Assembly: GCA_014904845.1 (NCBI GenBank)
Contig: MU119495.1
Span: forward strand, 1-64,000
Length of the DNA stretch: 64,000 bases
Source of the DNA: Acephala macrosclerotiorum
Taxonomy: Eukaryota; Ascomycota; Leotiomycetes; Helotiales; Mollisiaceae
Direction: 5' to 3'
The translations under genes were made by a program, and so were the position numbers. The stretch's first letter is position 1; every line of letters begins with the position of its first letter. The notes under the pieces were generated by a model, which saw only the letters and a program-made list of their open reading frames with translations, was not told the DNA's origin and made no database searches. Below are positions 21,763-32,422 of the stretch, piece by piece.

Positions 21763-24072
21763 ATGTCATCGCCGCCGCCTTATACGTATGAGCCACTGCA
21801 GGAGGCAGGTGCTATCCGGCTCGTTGTCTTGCACCCGTCGCCGAACATCAACGCGCCTGTTCATATCAGCCTTATTCCCGTCACGCTGTCGGACTATGAT
21901 GATAAGATTATTGGTAGGTATACGGCGCTATCATACGTCTGGGGCGACGCCAACGACAAAAGAGAGGTCTTGATTGATGGTCACAGGCTGGGTATCACGG
22001 CGTCACTGGACTCAGCCTTGCGGCACCTTCGCGACCACAGGAGAGCCTTGAAGGTCTGGGCTGATGGCATCTGTATCAACCAGGGGGATATCGATGAGCG
22101 AAATTGCCAGGTAATGATTATGGGCAAGATCTACGAGTTCGCACGGCACACGATCATCTATCTAGGAGAGTCAACAACCGAAATCGATGCAGTGATGGAC
22201 TTCATTGCTCCCAAGGAGGGTAAGCCTGTTTCTCATTTTGAGTCTGGGATCTCTAGCAACGCTTCGCAGTTGGTCAATGCACCACAAAATGGGGACTGTC
22301 CTTCTCAGTCCCTCCCAACATCGGCTACAAAGCAGCGTATGGGCGATGAGTCCCGGCGCTTTTTGGTAGAGCATATCCTCGGACGGCCATGGTTCTCCCG
22401 AGTTTGGGTGCTGCAAGAACTTGTTCTTTCTTCAGATCCTTGGATACAAGTGGGAGTGCGTCGCATCAGGTGGAAGGTATTTTGCGACTACGTCCTAGAG
22501 GGTATCGACCCTCCGGACTTCGTAGGAGGGATGCTGACCCTGTATGATATGAACGAAACTCGCACCCGGCTCGGACCCTTCTGGCAAAACTCTCCCACCA
22601 GGCTAGTGACATTATCACCAGCGAATACGCTCTTGCGGGTCTTGCATTTTCGAAGAGGATTCGGTGTCATGGATCCACGAGATATGATATACGCTCATTT
22701 AGGGATGGTTCCAGACAGCATGCTTCCTTCCTTGCTACCCCAAGCCGACTATAGGCTCTCAGCATCGCAGCTCTACACCCAATTTGCCCTCTACTGTCTT
22801 CGCGAGACTGGAAATTTGAGCTTCTTGTCTCAGATAGGGTGGGGTGATTCAGGTGGCCGCGTGAAAGAAGATTTGCCATCTTGGGTTCCGGATTGGACGT
22901 CATTCAGGGATTCCCCTGATCCTCCGGTTCCAGAATATGTATGCTGGTGTCGCGAGGGTATCAATTTGCTTCACGCATTTCATGAAGAGTCAAATGTCCT
23001 TGCTTGTTTGGGGTCTCCTCTTGATAGAATCAAGACCATCAAATCAGGAATTCCACCACTCGTTGATGTAAAAGAAATATATGCCTATGCTGTGAGCAGC
23101 ATCGAAAGCGAAGGCTACAAGAGTGACAACCATGGGCGGCGAGCTGTTTATGTAATCAATTCGTTTGATGATACAAACACACTCCATGTTGTTCATGAGC
23201 CTGCAATGCTGGATGAAAAAGACGAAAGCAGAAGGTTTCGTCAACTGGTCGAGCGAATGTATGCGAAGTTGTCCCACGTCTTTTACACTTGGCTTGGGGA
23301 CACATCTCTTCCGCGCACAGACAAAAAGCCCTTCGAGCAGAGCTTCAGGCACAAGGGAGGAATTTACGAGCTGCTCAGATCCAAGCTTGTTGCTTGTGCT
23401 ATTTCTTTATCCGACCCCGAAACTATCCCGTACGAGGTGCGGTGGCATAAGGATTGGGGAGCCCGCGATCTTGCCGAAGAACAGGAAGAGCTGCTGTCTC
23501 GATCAAGCGATCCTTTATTGTTCAAAAAGTCAGTCGATCCACTGTCATCAATCTTGTGGGAGATGACAGATGTAGATGGATTTTCATCATCCCGGCGCTT
23601 TTCGAATTGGCAAGTAGCAGTTACTGAGAGAGGAGAATTAGCTGTGGTCCCTCCAACGACCTTGGTAGGCGATCTGGTTGTCCAGCTTCTCGAGAACCAT
23701 CGATCCCCTTACATCTTGCGGCACATATCACGAGGTCAAATCGACAACGAGCTCGAGGAATACATACTTCAAGTCTTCACCCAAAGACAGGAACAGATTC
23801 GGGAGCGTGCTGATAAAGAGCCATACGAAGATGATTATGATTATGATAGTCTTTTTGATATCAGGGGTGAAGTAGACACCATAGAATACCACCCAGAGGA
23901 TGAATGGTCTATAGAAGTGGAAAAAGCAAGATGGTTATTAAGGAGATTAAATCTAGAGAGACGATCACAATTCGAGTCTTCCGAGGTCGAGGGCAATGCT
24001 ATTGAGCATTGCGTATTTGTTTCCGAATGCCAGTGTTCTCGATGGGTGGTTTGGGTCAAAAATGACCACTAA
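21763..24072 (+). CDS. HET-domain protein with transposon-altered C-terminus, HET gene 2
   Basis: Intronless 769-aa frame. HET domain near the N-terminus: YTALSYVWGD at about 53-62, VWADGICINQ at about 98-107, DERNCQVMIMGKIYEFA, then HTIIYLGES. Paralogous to HET gene 1 over most of its length; both start MSS, share ITASLD(S/T)ALRHLRD, and have a DLPSWVPDWT/HLPSWVPDWT segment. The native frame runs to FVSEC at 24030, exactly where a 664-bp hAT-type element begins. The last 14 codons and the stop are supplied by the transposon. The normal GLMxGEA tail seen in HET gene 1 is therefore missing. The HET domain itself is untouched, so the protein could still act. Confidence 0.87.
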   Translation: MSSPPPYTYEPLQEAGAIRLVVLHPSPNINAPVHISLIPVTLSDYDDKIIGRYTALSYVWGDANDKREVLIDGHRLGITASLDSALRHLRDHRRALKVWADGICINQGDIDERNCQVMIMGKIYEFARHTIIYLGESTTEIDAVMDFIAPKEGKPVSHFESGISSNASQLVNAPQNGDCPSQSLPTSATKQRMGDESRRFLVEHILGRPWFSRVWVLQELVLSSDPWIQVGVRRIRWKVFCDYVLEGIDPPDFVGGMLTLYDMNETRTRLGPFWQNSPTRLVTLSPANTLLRVLHFRRGFGVMDPRDMIYAHLGMVPDSMLPSLLPQADYRLSASQLYTQFALYCLRETGNLSFLSQIGWGDSGGRVKEDLPSWVPDWTSFRDSPDPPVPEYVCWCREGINLLHAFHEESNVLACLGSPLDRIKTIKSGIPPLVDVKEIYAYAVSSIESEGYKSDNHGRRAVYVINSFDDTNTLHVVHEPAMLDEKDESRRFRQLVERMYAKLSHVFYTWLGDTSLPRTDKKPFEQSFRHKGGIYELLRSKLVACAISLSDPETIPYEVRWHKDWGARDLAEEQEELLSRSSDPLLFKKSVDPLSSILWEMTDVDGFSSSRRFSNWQVAVTERGELAVVPPTTLVGDLVVQLLENHRSPYILRHISRGQIDNELEEYILQVFTQRQEQIRERADKEPYEDDYDYDSLFDIRGEVDTIEYHPEDEWSIEVEKARWLLRRLNLERRSQFESSEVEGNAIEHCVFVSECQCSRWVVWVKNDH
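24023..24030. repeat. 8-bp target-site duplication, left copy (ccgaatgc)
   Basis: The eight bases immediately before the hAT-type element. They are identical to 24695-24702 after its right end. Eight-base duplications are diagnostic of hAT-superfamily insertion. Confidence 0.85.
24031..24049 (+). repeat. hAT element left terminal inverted repeat, 19 bp
   Basis: cagtgttctcgatgggtgg, exactly complementary to 24676-24694. After base 19 the two ends diverge (tttggg against gtcgac). Confidence 0.85.
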
Positions 24073-24198
24073 ACCATACCCAAACCAGTAAGAAAATGAG
24101 ACGAAAACGCCCAAACCATTAAAAAAAGCTCATGCCCAATAGGTTAATAGGTTATTGGGTCGGCCCAATAGTAAAATAGCTCAAAAACTGGAATTTGA

Positions 24199-24462
24199 TC
24201 AAATTTTCTTCCAATAAACTACAAGTCTGGCATCATCTAACTTGAAGTGCTCATCCTTCCTATCCTTTTCAGACAAATACTCAAAGTAATTGTTCAAGAT
24301 CAACCCAGCTTTCACCCAAGATCTCACACATTCTGCAGCCTCTATTCCATCAGAAGATAAATTACTTCTGGTAGGGCTGAATGCAAAAGAAACAAGAATA
24401 GAAGGTGCAAAGTCTGAAATAAGAGCAAAAGTCCGAGCTTTGGTAGGTTTCCAGGTCAACAT
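24199..24462 (-). pseudogene. hAT transposase C-terminal remnant (hATC-like)
   Basis: Open minus-strand frame of 87 codons inside the hAT element. Its middle reads LVSFAFSPTRSNLSSDGIEA, then AAECVRSWVKAGLI. This matches the general pattern of the hATC dimerisation domain (PF05699), where a conserved FS block is followed by a basic/NxL stretch and an E-x-x-x-C/L-x-x-W helix. The DDE catalytic region, zinc finger and most of the protein are absent. No function is expected beyond marking the ancestry of the element. Confidence 0.6.
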
Positions 24463-24675
24463 CCGGGGGCCACTAAGCCTAATTTATCCCCTTGATCACC
24501 AGAATTCAGGGGGTTCACCCCTATTATAAATCATGACAAAGCTTGGCAGGCTTAAATGGGTGGTTCAGGTCTTGAAGAAGTCAAAACCATACCCACCCAG
24601 TTCATAATTAAGTTTAAAAAGTTGGTTTGGTTCAGGTAATGGTTCAGGTAAAACCGGTTCGAACCATTAGTCGAC

Positions 24676-24694
24676 CCACCCATCGAGAACACTG
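24676..24694 (-). repeat. hAT element right terminal inverted repeat, 19 bp
   Basis: Exact complement of the left 19-bp repeat, ending in ...aacactg. Confidence 0.85.
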
Positions 24695-24702
24695 CCGAAT
24701 GC
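24695..24702. repeat. 8-bp target-site duplication, right copy (ccgaatgc)
   Basis: Identical to 24023-24030. Immediately downstream the HET gene frame could continue for about 22 codons to a TGA near 24770, showing where the gene ended before insertion. Confidence 0.85.
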
Positions 24703-25660
24703 TGTGTGGGGACTACTCTAAACTGTCGCGGGTCGAGTCTTACAAGCAGGATTGTCGCGCTGTACTGATAGAGAGTGGAGATGGGAAGATACAGGCTATA
24801 AACAAAGACTGACGGGCTCGGGAGGTCGGCGGAAATGCAGATCACGTGATTTGTCTCGCCTCCCCTTTTCTTTATAGTGGGATGTCCCTCGTACCTCGCG
24901 CCATGCCCTGCCTTTGACGACTTGAACTTTGAAATAATATGAAACTTTTAATTTATAGAATTTTTATTCGCATTCGCACCGGCTCCGCCGGCGCGAATAG
25001 AGGCGTTCCCCCCCTATAACCCCCCACGTGGAGCTAGAGCTTGAGCTTTACAAAGAGCTTTACGGGGAGCGCTAAATGCTAAAAGCGACACATCTTAGCG
25101 TTTCTTAGCAAAACCTTGGCGCAAACACGTGCCGCAAATGTCACGTTTTATTACGTAAACTCTACGTGGACTTTTTTTTCCCCTAGCAAGAACCTTTAAC
25201 TATCGTCAAAGGCATTTCTCCACACCCTCAACGTTATTCCCATACTCTTTTCGATATCGCTTCCTCACGATTATACACCGACACGCAGTTGCTAAATGAA
25301 CGTACTGGGAGAATCGCGGAGTTTAGGGTAGAAAAGGGATTATCATCTGACTGGACCAGTCCTTCAAATTGGAGAAGCTGCAATTCAAGCACGATGATTT
25401 TCTTCTGGACCACTATTTCCAATAAAACATTTATGCTTGATTCCGGCTTCAAATTTGTTCCCACTTTTTTTCGACTTGACTTATCAATTGTAGCTTAGAT
25501 CACGCCTGACTGAAAACCCAAACATCACTACGCACACTATACTCGCTCTCATACGTCATCCACTAAGCACAACCCACGTTTCTCGCCAGCCGTCGCTTTA
25601 GATATCGAGAGGTTCGAATTTTCTGCTGTTCGCTATGCCGATCTCGTTCCCATCCATGCC
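24703..25660. other. Former 3' end of HET gene 2, then intergenic DNA
   Basis: The first about 70 bp are the displaced end of HET gene 2. At 24973-24997 there is an 11-bp-stem hairpin (ttcgcaccggc, loop tcc, gccggcgcgaa; one mismatch) preceded by an AT-rich patch and followed by a C-run. From 25030 to 25120, words gagctt, gagcgc and cttagc recur. The hairpin plus AT patch suggests a decayed transposon end, but no partner end was found. No gene is supportable. Confidence 0.45.
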
Positions 25661-25903
25661 ATGGACCCCAGCGTCTCAAGCCAAGTCACGGATCTACGAG
25701 AACAACAAGAACGAACAATTGAGGTGTATAACGCGGTTGCTAAAGGAACAAGAGATTTTGATAGGGGTGTACGGTATAATATGGATAGAGGATTTGTTGT
25801 GGTTGTGTATTTCTTGAAGACAGAAACAATCCCGAAAACAATTATCAAAAAAATTACATTACGCCGTGCCATTACATCCTCCCCATACTTTGGGTTCCCT
25901 TGA
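25661..25903 (+). CDS. Possible small protein or exon, 80 aa
   Basis: An open frame from a good-context ATG (gccATGgac) encodes MDPSVSSQVTDLREQQERT followed by a charged helical stretch, then becomes hydrophobic and low-quality after about codon 45. The same frame is open without ATG upstream from about 25515. Codon use in the first part looks real, but the second part probably runs into an intron or UTR. I do not recognise it. Its stop lies about 110 bp from the stop of the convergent minus-strand gene at 26012. Confidence 0.25.
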   Translation: MDPSVSSQVTDLREQQERTIEVYNAVAKGTRDFDRGVRYNMDRGFVVVVYFLKTETIPKTIIKKITLRRAITSSPYFGFP

Positions 25904-26011
25904 TTAAAGCTATGAAATCTACCAGAATCGCAAGAACAATGACGAGATCTAGCCCTTGAACTCCCCGCACCCAACTAATGGACTTACTCCCCAATCCATA
26001 TACACAACATC

Positions 26012-27125
26012 TTACATCATCAACACAGGCACATTACTCATCTTCTCCAACGCAGTCTGCTCGTCATCACCCTCAGCTATTCTCAACTAAATACATAAAC
26101 ACAAATCAGCTAATCATCTTTTCTCCCACCACCTCTTCACTCCCTATTCATACACTCCCACTTACGATAGAGAATCAAAATCCACTAGCAAAACTATCAT
26201 TTACCTCAAGCATAGCAGCCAACGTCAAGATTCCAGTCAATGCATCAATCTCACGTGCATCCAGGACGAGAAGTCCGTCTTTGGTGTGGGTGTTGGGTTG
26301 GACGAAGCGGCCGATGGCGATTTTGGAGGGGGTGGTCGAGTCGGAGTGGATTACCTGGAGGGGTTACCATTTGAATGAATGGAATGAGTTATATGGTAGA
26401 ATTTAGGTAGAAAGGTAGATAAAAGGAACTGGAAGGGAGGATACCTTGTAGAGCGTCTTATGCTCATGTTTATGTTTCTCCACTTCCCAGATGTAGCGCA
26501 GTCCATCTTTCGTGAACTCCTATCCATGGATGTTAGCATTAGCTCTTTCCGCCTTCTGCTGAAATGAAAATTCCCGGTAAGAGTCTACGGAAACAGGAGC
26601 GCTGACAGCAAAATGATTACGAACCTCAGCCCTCCTCCCCAAGCCTGTAGGGGTAACCTGTACTGTCTCCCCTCCCACCTCCCGCTGCTCCCTCTGAGGC
26701 GTCACTTCCTCTACTCTCTGAACTCCTTCTTCAACAGAAGTAGCTTCCTGATGACGATCCGGATGCAAGAAGGTGATTGTTGTTCTTCCCATGTGCAAGC
26801 TGATAATCGGACTTTTCCACTCCGCTACCTCTTTCTGATCTACATCTTTCACCTTCAAATGCGTCCCGAAGAGATTCTGCTTGTGCAATGTGTACAGAAC
26901 TGGTGGGTATGGCGTCTCGCTTGATGCCGAAGTTGCCAAATTCTTTGCAGCGACGAGATTCAGAATTGGTGTTGCGGCAGGCGTGAAGAGCTTGACGAGG
27001 TCGGATGTAAGGTCCAGAATTGAGGTCTCGTGTTTGTGGTGCAGGAGGTAGAAAGCGCGTGTTGGTGAGAGCTCGGAATCTACGGAGATGGGGATGTTTT
27101 CTGGCTTGAGAGGGTGGGCGGACAT
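26012..27125 (-). CDS. Conserved fungal protein of unknown function, possibly tubby/LURP-like fold, 266 aa
   Basis: Four exons on the minus strand: 27125-26625, 26519-26445, 26354-26205 and 26086-26012. All join in phase 0. The first donor is gttcgt and the other two introns are ordinary. Start MSAHPLKPENIP has A at -3; an upstream in-frame ATG at 27197 has poorer context. The sequence alternates short strands and loops (FYLLHHKHETSILDL, LHMGRTTITFL, LRYIWEVEKHKHEHKTLYK, IAIGRFVQPN, DGLLVLDAREID). That pattern recalls the beta-barrel tubby C-terminal-like proteins of fungi, but I see no diagnostic motif. The last exon encodes an amphipathic helix ending VPVLMM. No signal peptide. Confidence 0.75.
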
Positions 27126-30023
27126 TGTAGGTGAGTTTAGCGTTTGAAATGCGAATGTGGTTGGATTGTATGAGGTGGAGATGAAAGTTTGCGTCATATG
27201 CGGATTTGAGAGAATTTTCTTCTTACAAAAGAATAAGACAGAGAGTTGAGGGGCAAAATTGATTGTTTTATCGTGAGGTGCGGGGCGTGGAGAGATTAGG
27301 ATGCCATCAGGTGGTTGTCTGGTGATGTTTTGGTGTCACGTGTTGGAGGAAGCATGAGATGCGCAGAGGTGGAATCGATTGATGGATGAGGGAAGGAGAC
27401 GATTGGATGTGGATAATTTTAATGTTGATATTACTTCTTGGCACTTGCATTAGAATTGATGATCACGAAGACCATTATAGAGCATGACAAGTACTCTCTA
27501 AGCTTCTAGAGAAAGCTACTCAGCTAGATTTGACAGAAAAAGGTGATCAGACCAAGACAGAGCTTCGATACCCTCAAAGATTGAGTAATTAGACAATCAA
27601 AGTTAGGTTCGGACGGTGAAGATGTGCAACGAGATTTGAGTATTGTCCTATCTTTGAAAGGGACTTTCCGGCATCACCTCTGGCCATTCACAGGGGGATA
27701 AGCTGAATAGAGCCAGCCACTAAAGCATTGGAGAGCTACCGCAGAAGATGATGTGCAACGAAATTTCATTAATGTTCTTGTTAGGGACTTCGAGAATCCC
27801 TTGAAACACGTGATAATATGCTTTGCGGAAAAAATGCGGACGCTATCTTTGACCATACTTTAAAAGGGGGAGAATCCGATCGCGTGCTCGAACTGTATGT
27901 TGCCCCTCCGATGATGTGGCGTTTGTAATCTGGGATTGATAATTGGCTCGAGAGTAGGGGTGACTCGATTAGTAGCATCTATCGAATAACTATGATAACG
28001 ACAATAGAGTAGAATAACATCTTCCAGCATTCAGGATTTTCCATCGAGAGTTAGAAATAAAACAAGCTAGCAAAGAGAAATTGCGATGAATAATGCATAC
28101 AACGATTCGATGCCCGACGAGACCTAATGACCAAGAACAGAAGGCCGCTCGCATAGAGCGAAGTGCCGAAAAAAGAACTCTGGGAATAAAATTCCCACCC
28201 TTACTTGGAGGGTATTCTCTCAAATCAATAACTGGCCCCATCAGTAAGCACAGAAACGATGAAACGTCGCGTATACACAAGGCCAGGTGAGCCAATCTAC
28301 CAGAAAATGCTGCTCGGGTACAGAAGGCTCCACGATATGATCCATTGATTGAGCGAAGCATTCAGGACGTCGGTCTGGAGGCAGGAATCAGGTTGAGCTC
28401 TCACAAGAATCTCGCGCTCTCAAGCCTCTGTGCACTTGACCTGATATCCGACAACTCGCCTGGAGTGTCGACTGCCGTAACAGGGGAGGCCCAAATCTCG
28501 GTCCAATGCCACGACGAGTTCTCAATGCCATGGCCATCGCAACGACCCAAAACCAGCGACGCTACATCTCGTCTCATCGTGCTATGATGTGCCATTGCAA
28601 CTATGCTGTTAGGGCACGCGATCTTGAAAAGCTGTCGGTCCTTGCAAAGTTCACTTGGAAGAAGTGAAGATGGGGAAAGGCCAGATGAAAAAAATCTGGG
28701 GAATGGAAACTTTGGTTCATCCTCAGGACAAACACTTCGCCACGTGATCGGGCCAAAAATAGACTTTGAGTTCGCGATGTCAAGAGCGAATTTTTGATGG
28801 CAGGCAAAAAGGTGAGTTATTGATTTCTACAAAAGCTCGAAATCAGAGTTTTATCCTTAGCGCCATCACGTGCCAGAATGCCATCTCAACACGCGATCCT
28901 GATTCATTCATGGATCTCTCTTCCCAAACACAACTACATCATCAGGGTATCTGATTGAATTCTCATAATAGGGAATGAACTATACTATCATCCTTATAGT
29001 ATCCTCGCTACCAATGGCAATCCGGCTCTGATGTTCTATCAGCCTTTGCGGAGACAGATCGATGATGCATCTCAAACCGCGAACGCGACTCCCTACCTCG
29101 AATCAGCGAAGCTTCTCACAATCCAGCCTTGCGATCTGATTATCAACATACTTTAGCCTGGCAATCAGATTGACTTGCTCGCATCGCAACGAGTGGACAC
29201 AGATCGTGGACACCTGAGATATCTTCAAACTTCGACGATGTTTCAGAATCTCTGACACTGCTGACCTCCTAATGCCCACTCCAGCAACACACCACACAAA
29301 GTGGAAGTGCGCAAAAATGTATCTTTGAAAGGGATCTCATGGATGCTCAATCAACTCAGCTGATCCTCAAGCTCGCATGATCAGACATACTGCATGTTAT
29401 AGTTTTCATCATGATATTGGACATTTCCCCTCGATTAGCTTGATGTCGAAGCGCTCGGCATCGACCGACTTGGCAGGTTCAAGCGTTGTCTACTCTTGTC
29501 AGAATCTGAAAGGATGCAATTCGCGTGAATCTTCGACCCAATGACTGCTGTCAACTCATATGAGATCTTGTTCGCGAGTAGCTCTTGCGACTTAAGGTTC
29601 CCAATAGTGGATGCAAGTCACCTTACCCTGCCACGATCTCCTCCAAGCGCGCTGTCATGATTGGATGCAAGCTCAGCCATGTTTCTTTTGGTTTCATCGA
29701 CTGCTTTGATTCTCGCACAGATCATCCGGAGCCATGTCGTCCCTCAATGATCTAAGGGATCTAACGGCTCTTTCCCTTGTCCCGCCCCTGATCAAGGATG
29801 TCGGCTCTTGTAAAGCGGCCTTAGCAAACTACTGTAGAAACGCTTTCGAAGATATGCATGATGCGAGCTCAGGTCTGTTGAATCATGGAGCGGAGTCCCC
29901 AAAGGATGATCAAGCTGCATTGCAAAGCATCATTTATGATGGGCATCCCGCCAGCTGTCATCTTTTCTGTTCTAGTCTTTTACCTCAGCTGAATCTCTTT
30001 ATTTCCCTTAAACTACCCTCAGA
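27126..30023. other. Long intergenic region (2.9 kb) between divergent genes
   Basis: Shared upstream region of the minus-strand gene at 27125 and the plus-strand b561-like gene at 30024. Short frames occur on both strands but none has a domain or convincing codon use. A frame from ATG 29734 overlaps the start of the next gene and is more likely 5' leader. Loosely repeated words (gatgtgcaacga near 27620 and 27745; aagggactt and agggactt near 27655 and 27780) hint at a degraded local duplication. No RIP signature. Confidence 0.5.
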
Positions 30024-32422
30024 ATGGACTCTCATATGCTTCTTTCGCGCAGGCAGCAATGGTCGTATCTTGCAATAATCCTTATTACCAGTATCTTCGG
30101 GGGCATAGTGTCGCACAACATTGTTTCCATGCTCTCGCCCCATGATCAGACATCGAATTGGATCCAGCAACCTAGCAAACACATTGAAGCTCGAGATGTA
30201 GATGCCATCCTCGAACGTGGTCTCGGGGATCTGCTCAGCAATCTTGGAAAGGGCGCCTTGAGTTCAATTGAGAGTGGCGTCAGCTCGTTGCTACCCAACG
30301 CTTCGACAATCCTCAGCTCGCTCACCTCCCTTATAGGCGGCGGAAATGGATCCAGCATACTTGATAGTCTTGCCGAGCCAGCAGGATTCTTGGGTACAGG
30401 CCTTGCTAATGGAGCACTCACCGGCCTCAATATGACCGTAGCAAATAAAACTGCACCATCTGGAGTCGATGGCATCGCACAGAACCTTGGATCTGGACTG
30501 ACGTCGGCCGTTTTCTCGTCTAGCTCTATCAAATCTCTTATGCAATTCAACAGTTCGTCTCTGGGTAGTTCTAGCACTATTGGACAAGCTGCGCTTGCGC
30601 TTGCACAGGGTCTTGGAGGCGGGGCCGCATCTGGACTAAAAATGACAACCACATCGTCGAAAGCGGTTACAAATGAAACTGCAAGTTTTAACACGAGTGG
30701 TATCAATGGAGTGGCAGGAAACTTTGGTCAAGGTCTGTCACAGTCTCTTCTCAGCGCTGTGCAGCTACCATCACTCAAGTCTCTGATGTCAATGGGGGGC
30801 TCGATGTTCGGTGGTTCAAGTCTCAACATCTCTGCTATTGGAGCCGGACTTGGAACTGGTATTGGTCAAGGGGCTGCAATTGGGTTGGGATTCCAACAGG
30901 ACACTGCATCAACTTCTACTTCACAAGATCCAGCTGTCCTTGTACAAGATTTCTCCAAGGGCCTGGTCTCGAGCTTCCTACAGAATGGAACTATCACCAA
31001 GTTGACAGATTCCCTCGGTAACTCAAGTTCGAGTGCCCTAGGAGGACTATCACTATCCAATATCGACATCGCCAAGGTCGCTGAAGGCCTAGGTGTGGGG
31101 TTGATCTCTGGAGCCGGCTCGACCATCTCGACTCTACAGGTTATTGGAGCGGATACAACATCTTTTAACGACACCGTGGGTGGAGCAGCCACTGGATTTG
31201 GACGAGGTCTCGGTGCAGAAGGAGCGAAATTAGTAGAACAGCTGATCGGAGGACCCAACGCGAACGCATCTGTCACGAGACGAAGTTTGGGCGATGTCGA
31301 GAGGTTGGTCAGCCTGAGGAGAAGGGATACTGCGACGGTAGTGAATGCGACAGACCTGGCATCTGTCATCGCGAGTCTCAACGCATCAACAATCAACCCT
31401 CTTCTCCAAACTGGCATCGATGATCTTACTTGCGAAGGAGTCGGCGGCCTTGCAGGTGTCTTTCTGGGCTTAGTCAACAGCAAGACAATTGATGTGAATG
31501 CACTCATATCAAAATCCTCAACTTCATCCACCAACACCAGTCTTAACTTACCAGACCAAGTGTTCATCATCAAGAGTGGGGGAAATACCTACAGCTTGAA
31601 CCCAGCCCGAGGTATAATGACTGTGATGATCAATGGAATGGGCCTTGTAAAATTCATTGGCGTTGCAGCAGCTCACAGTAAGTGTTTCTATCCTATCATC
31701 CAGTGAGGCTCCCCACTGACGTGTTCGAAGTTATATTCGCCATCATCGCCTACTTTGTCGCAATACCCCTTCTCCTACTTCTGCACAGCACACAAAAATT
31801 AACGCTACTTATCAACAAGCGCGATCCGTCTTCACAACCACCCTCCAAATGGGAAACGTACATCGCGTACTCTATCTTACCACTTGCGGTCTTAGCTTTC
31901 GGTCTTGGGGTCGGCTTCCGAGCGGGCGGCAAACACTTCACCAGCGCTCACGAGGTACGCATACCAATACCCCATTTCTGCCTCATTGTTACTAACAAAC
32001 CCGTTCAGATCCTTGGCCTCATCATATTCCTCCAAACCCTCATAGCAGCTGGCACAGCCATCTTCCTCAAACGCCAACCCCAAGAAATGGCCGTGGCAAA
32101 GAATCTTCAACTAGCACACTATATCAATATCGGCCTGATGCTTTTCTTCTCTCTTCTTACTCTCCTTTTTGGCTTCACCGATCTCTCAGCCGTCAGCTTG
32201 TGTATCACGAATAGCATCATTCCGACAGCTCTTTGGGTCGCTCTTGGGTGGTTACTGTTGAGTCCATTGATGTTGGTGGTGGGGCTGCAGGGGTTGTTGC
32301 TTTTGCTGAGGAGGATGAGAGGGGATTTGGGCGTGGTTGTGAGGAAGGAGGATATTGTTATGATGAAGAGTGGGGAGGTAAACGGCTTGGAGTTGAAGGG
32401 TGGGAATTATTTGAATGTTTGA
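30024..32422 (+). CDS. Membrane protein: glycine-rich repeat ectodomain plus cytochrome b561-like module
   Basis: Three exons: 30024-31677, 31731-31954 and 32009-32422, giving about 763 aa. The first acceptor is aag preceded by a good ACTGACG branch; the second intron has a perfect TACTAAC. The N-terminus is short and cytosolic, with one signal-anchor helix at about 13-37. Residues about 60-430 hold four diverged repeats. Each pairs a G-x-G-x-G-x-x-x-G-A-x-x-G-L helix with a FGxGL..S(L/F) helix and a T/S/N-rich linker with many N-x-S/T sites. The C-terminal third has five hydrophobic helices with histidines at AAAH, SAHEILG and LAHYINIG, the pattern of cytochrome b561 domains, though one expected histidine is missing. 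It is likely a secretory-pathway or plasma-membrane redox protein (inference). Confidence 0.7.

Larger units (their letters stand above)
24031..24694 (-). mobile_element. Non-autonomous hAT-superfamily DNA transposon, 664 bp
   Basis: Perfect 19-bp terminal inverted repeats (cagtgttctcgatgggtgg at 24031-24049 and its complement at 24676-24694), beginning CAGTG as hAT ends do, flanked by identical 8-bp duplications ccgaatgc. It encodes no full transposase. A minus-strand frame (24199-24462) retains what looks like the hAT C-terminal dimerisation segment, so it is probably an internally deleted copy. It is not RIP-degraded and keeps perfect ends, which argues for recent insertion. It interrupts the 3' end of HET gene 2. 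Confidence 0.85.

Noticed and set aside
29734..30078. 114-codon frame upstream of the b561-like gene
   Set aside because: It overlaps the better-supported start at 30024 in another frame and lacks any domain, so it is more likely 5' leader.
31678..31703. A 26-nt intron (gtaagt...atccag) as the first intron of the b561-like gene
   Set aside because: Too short for the spliceosome. The acceptor at 31730 has a proper ACTGACG branch, gives 53 nt and keeps frame.
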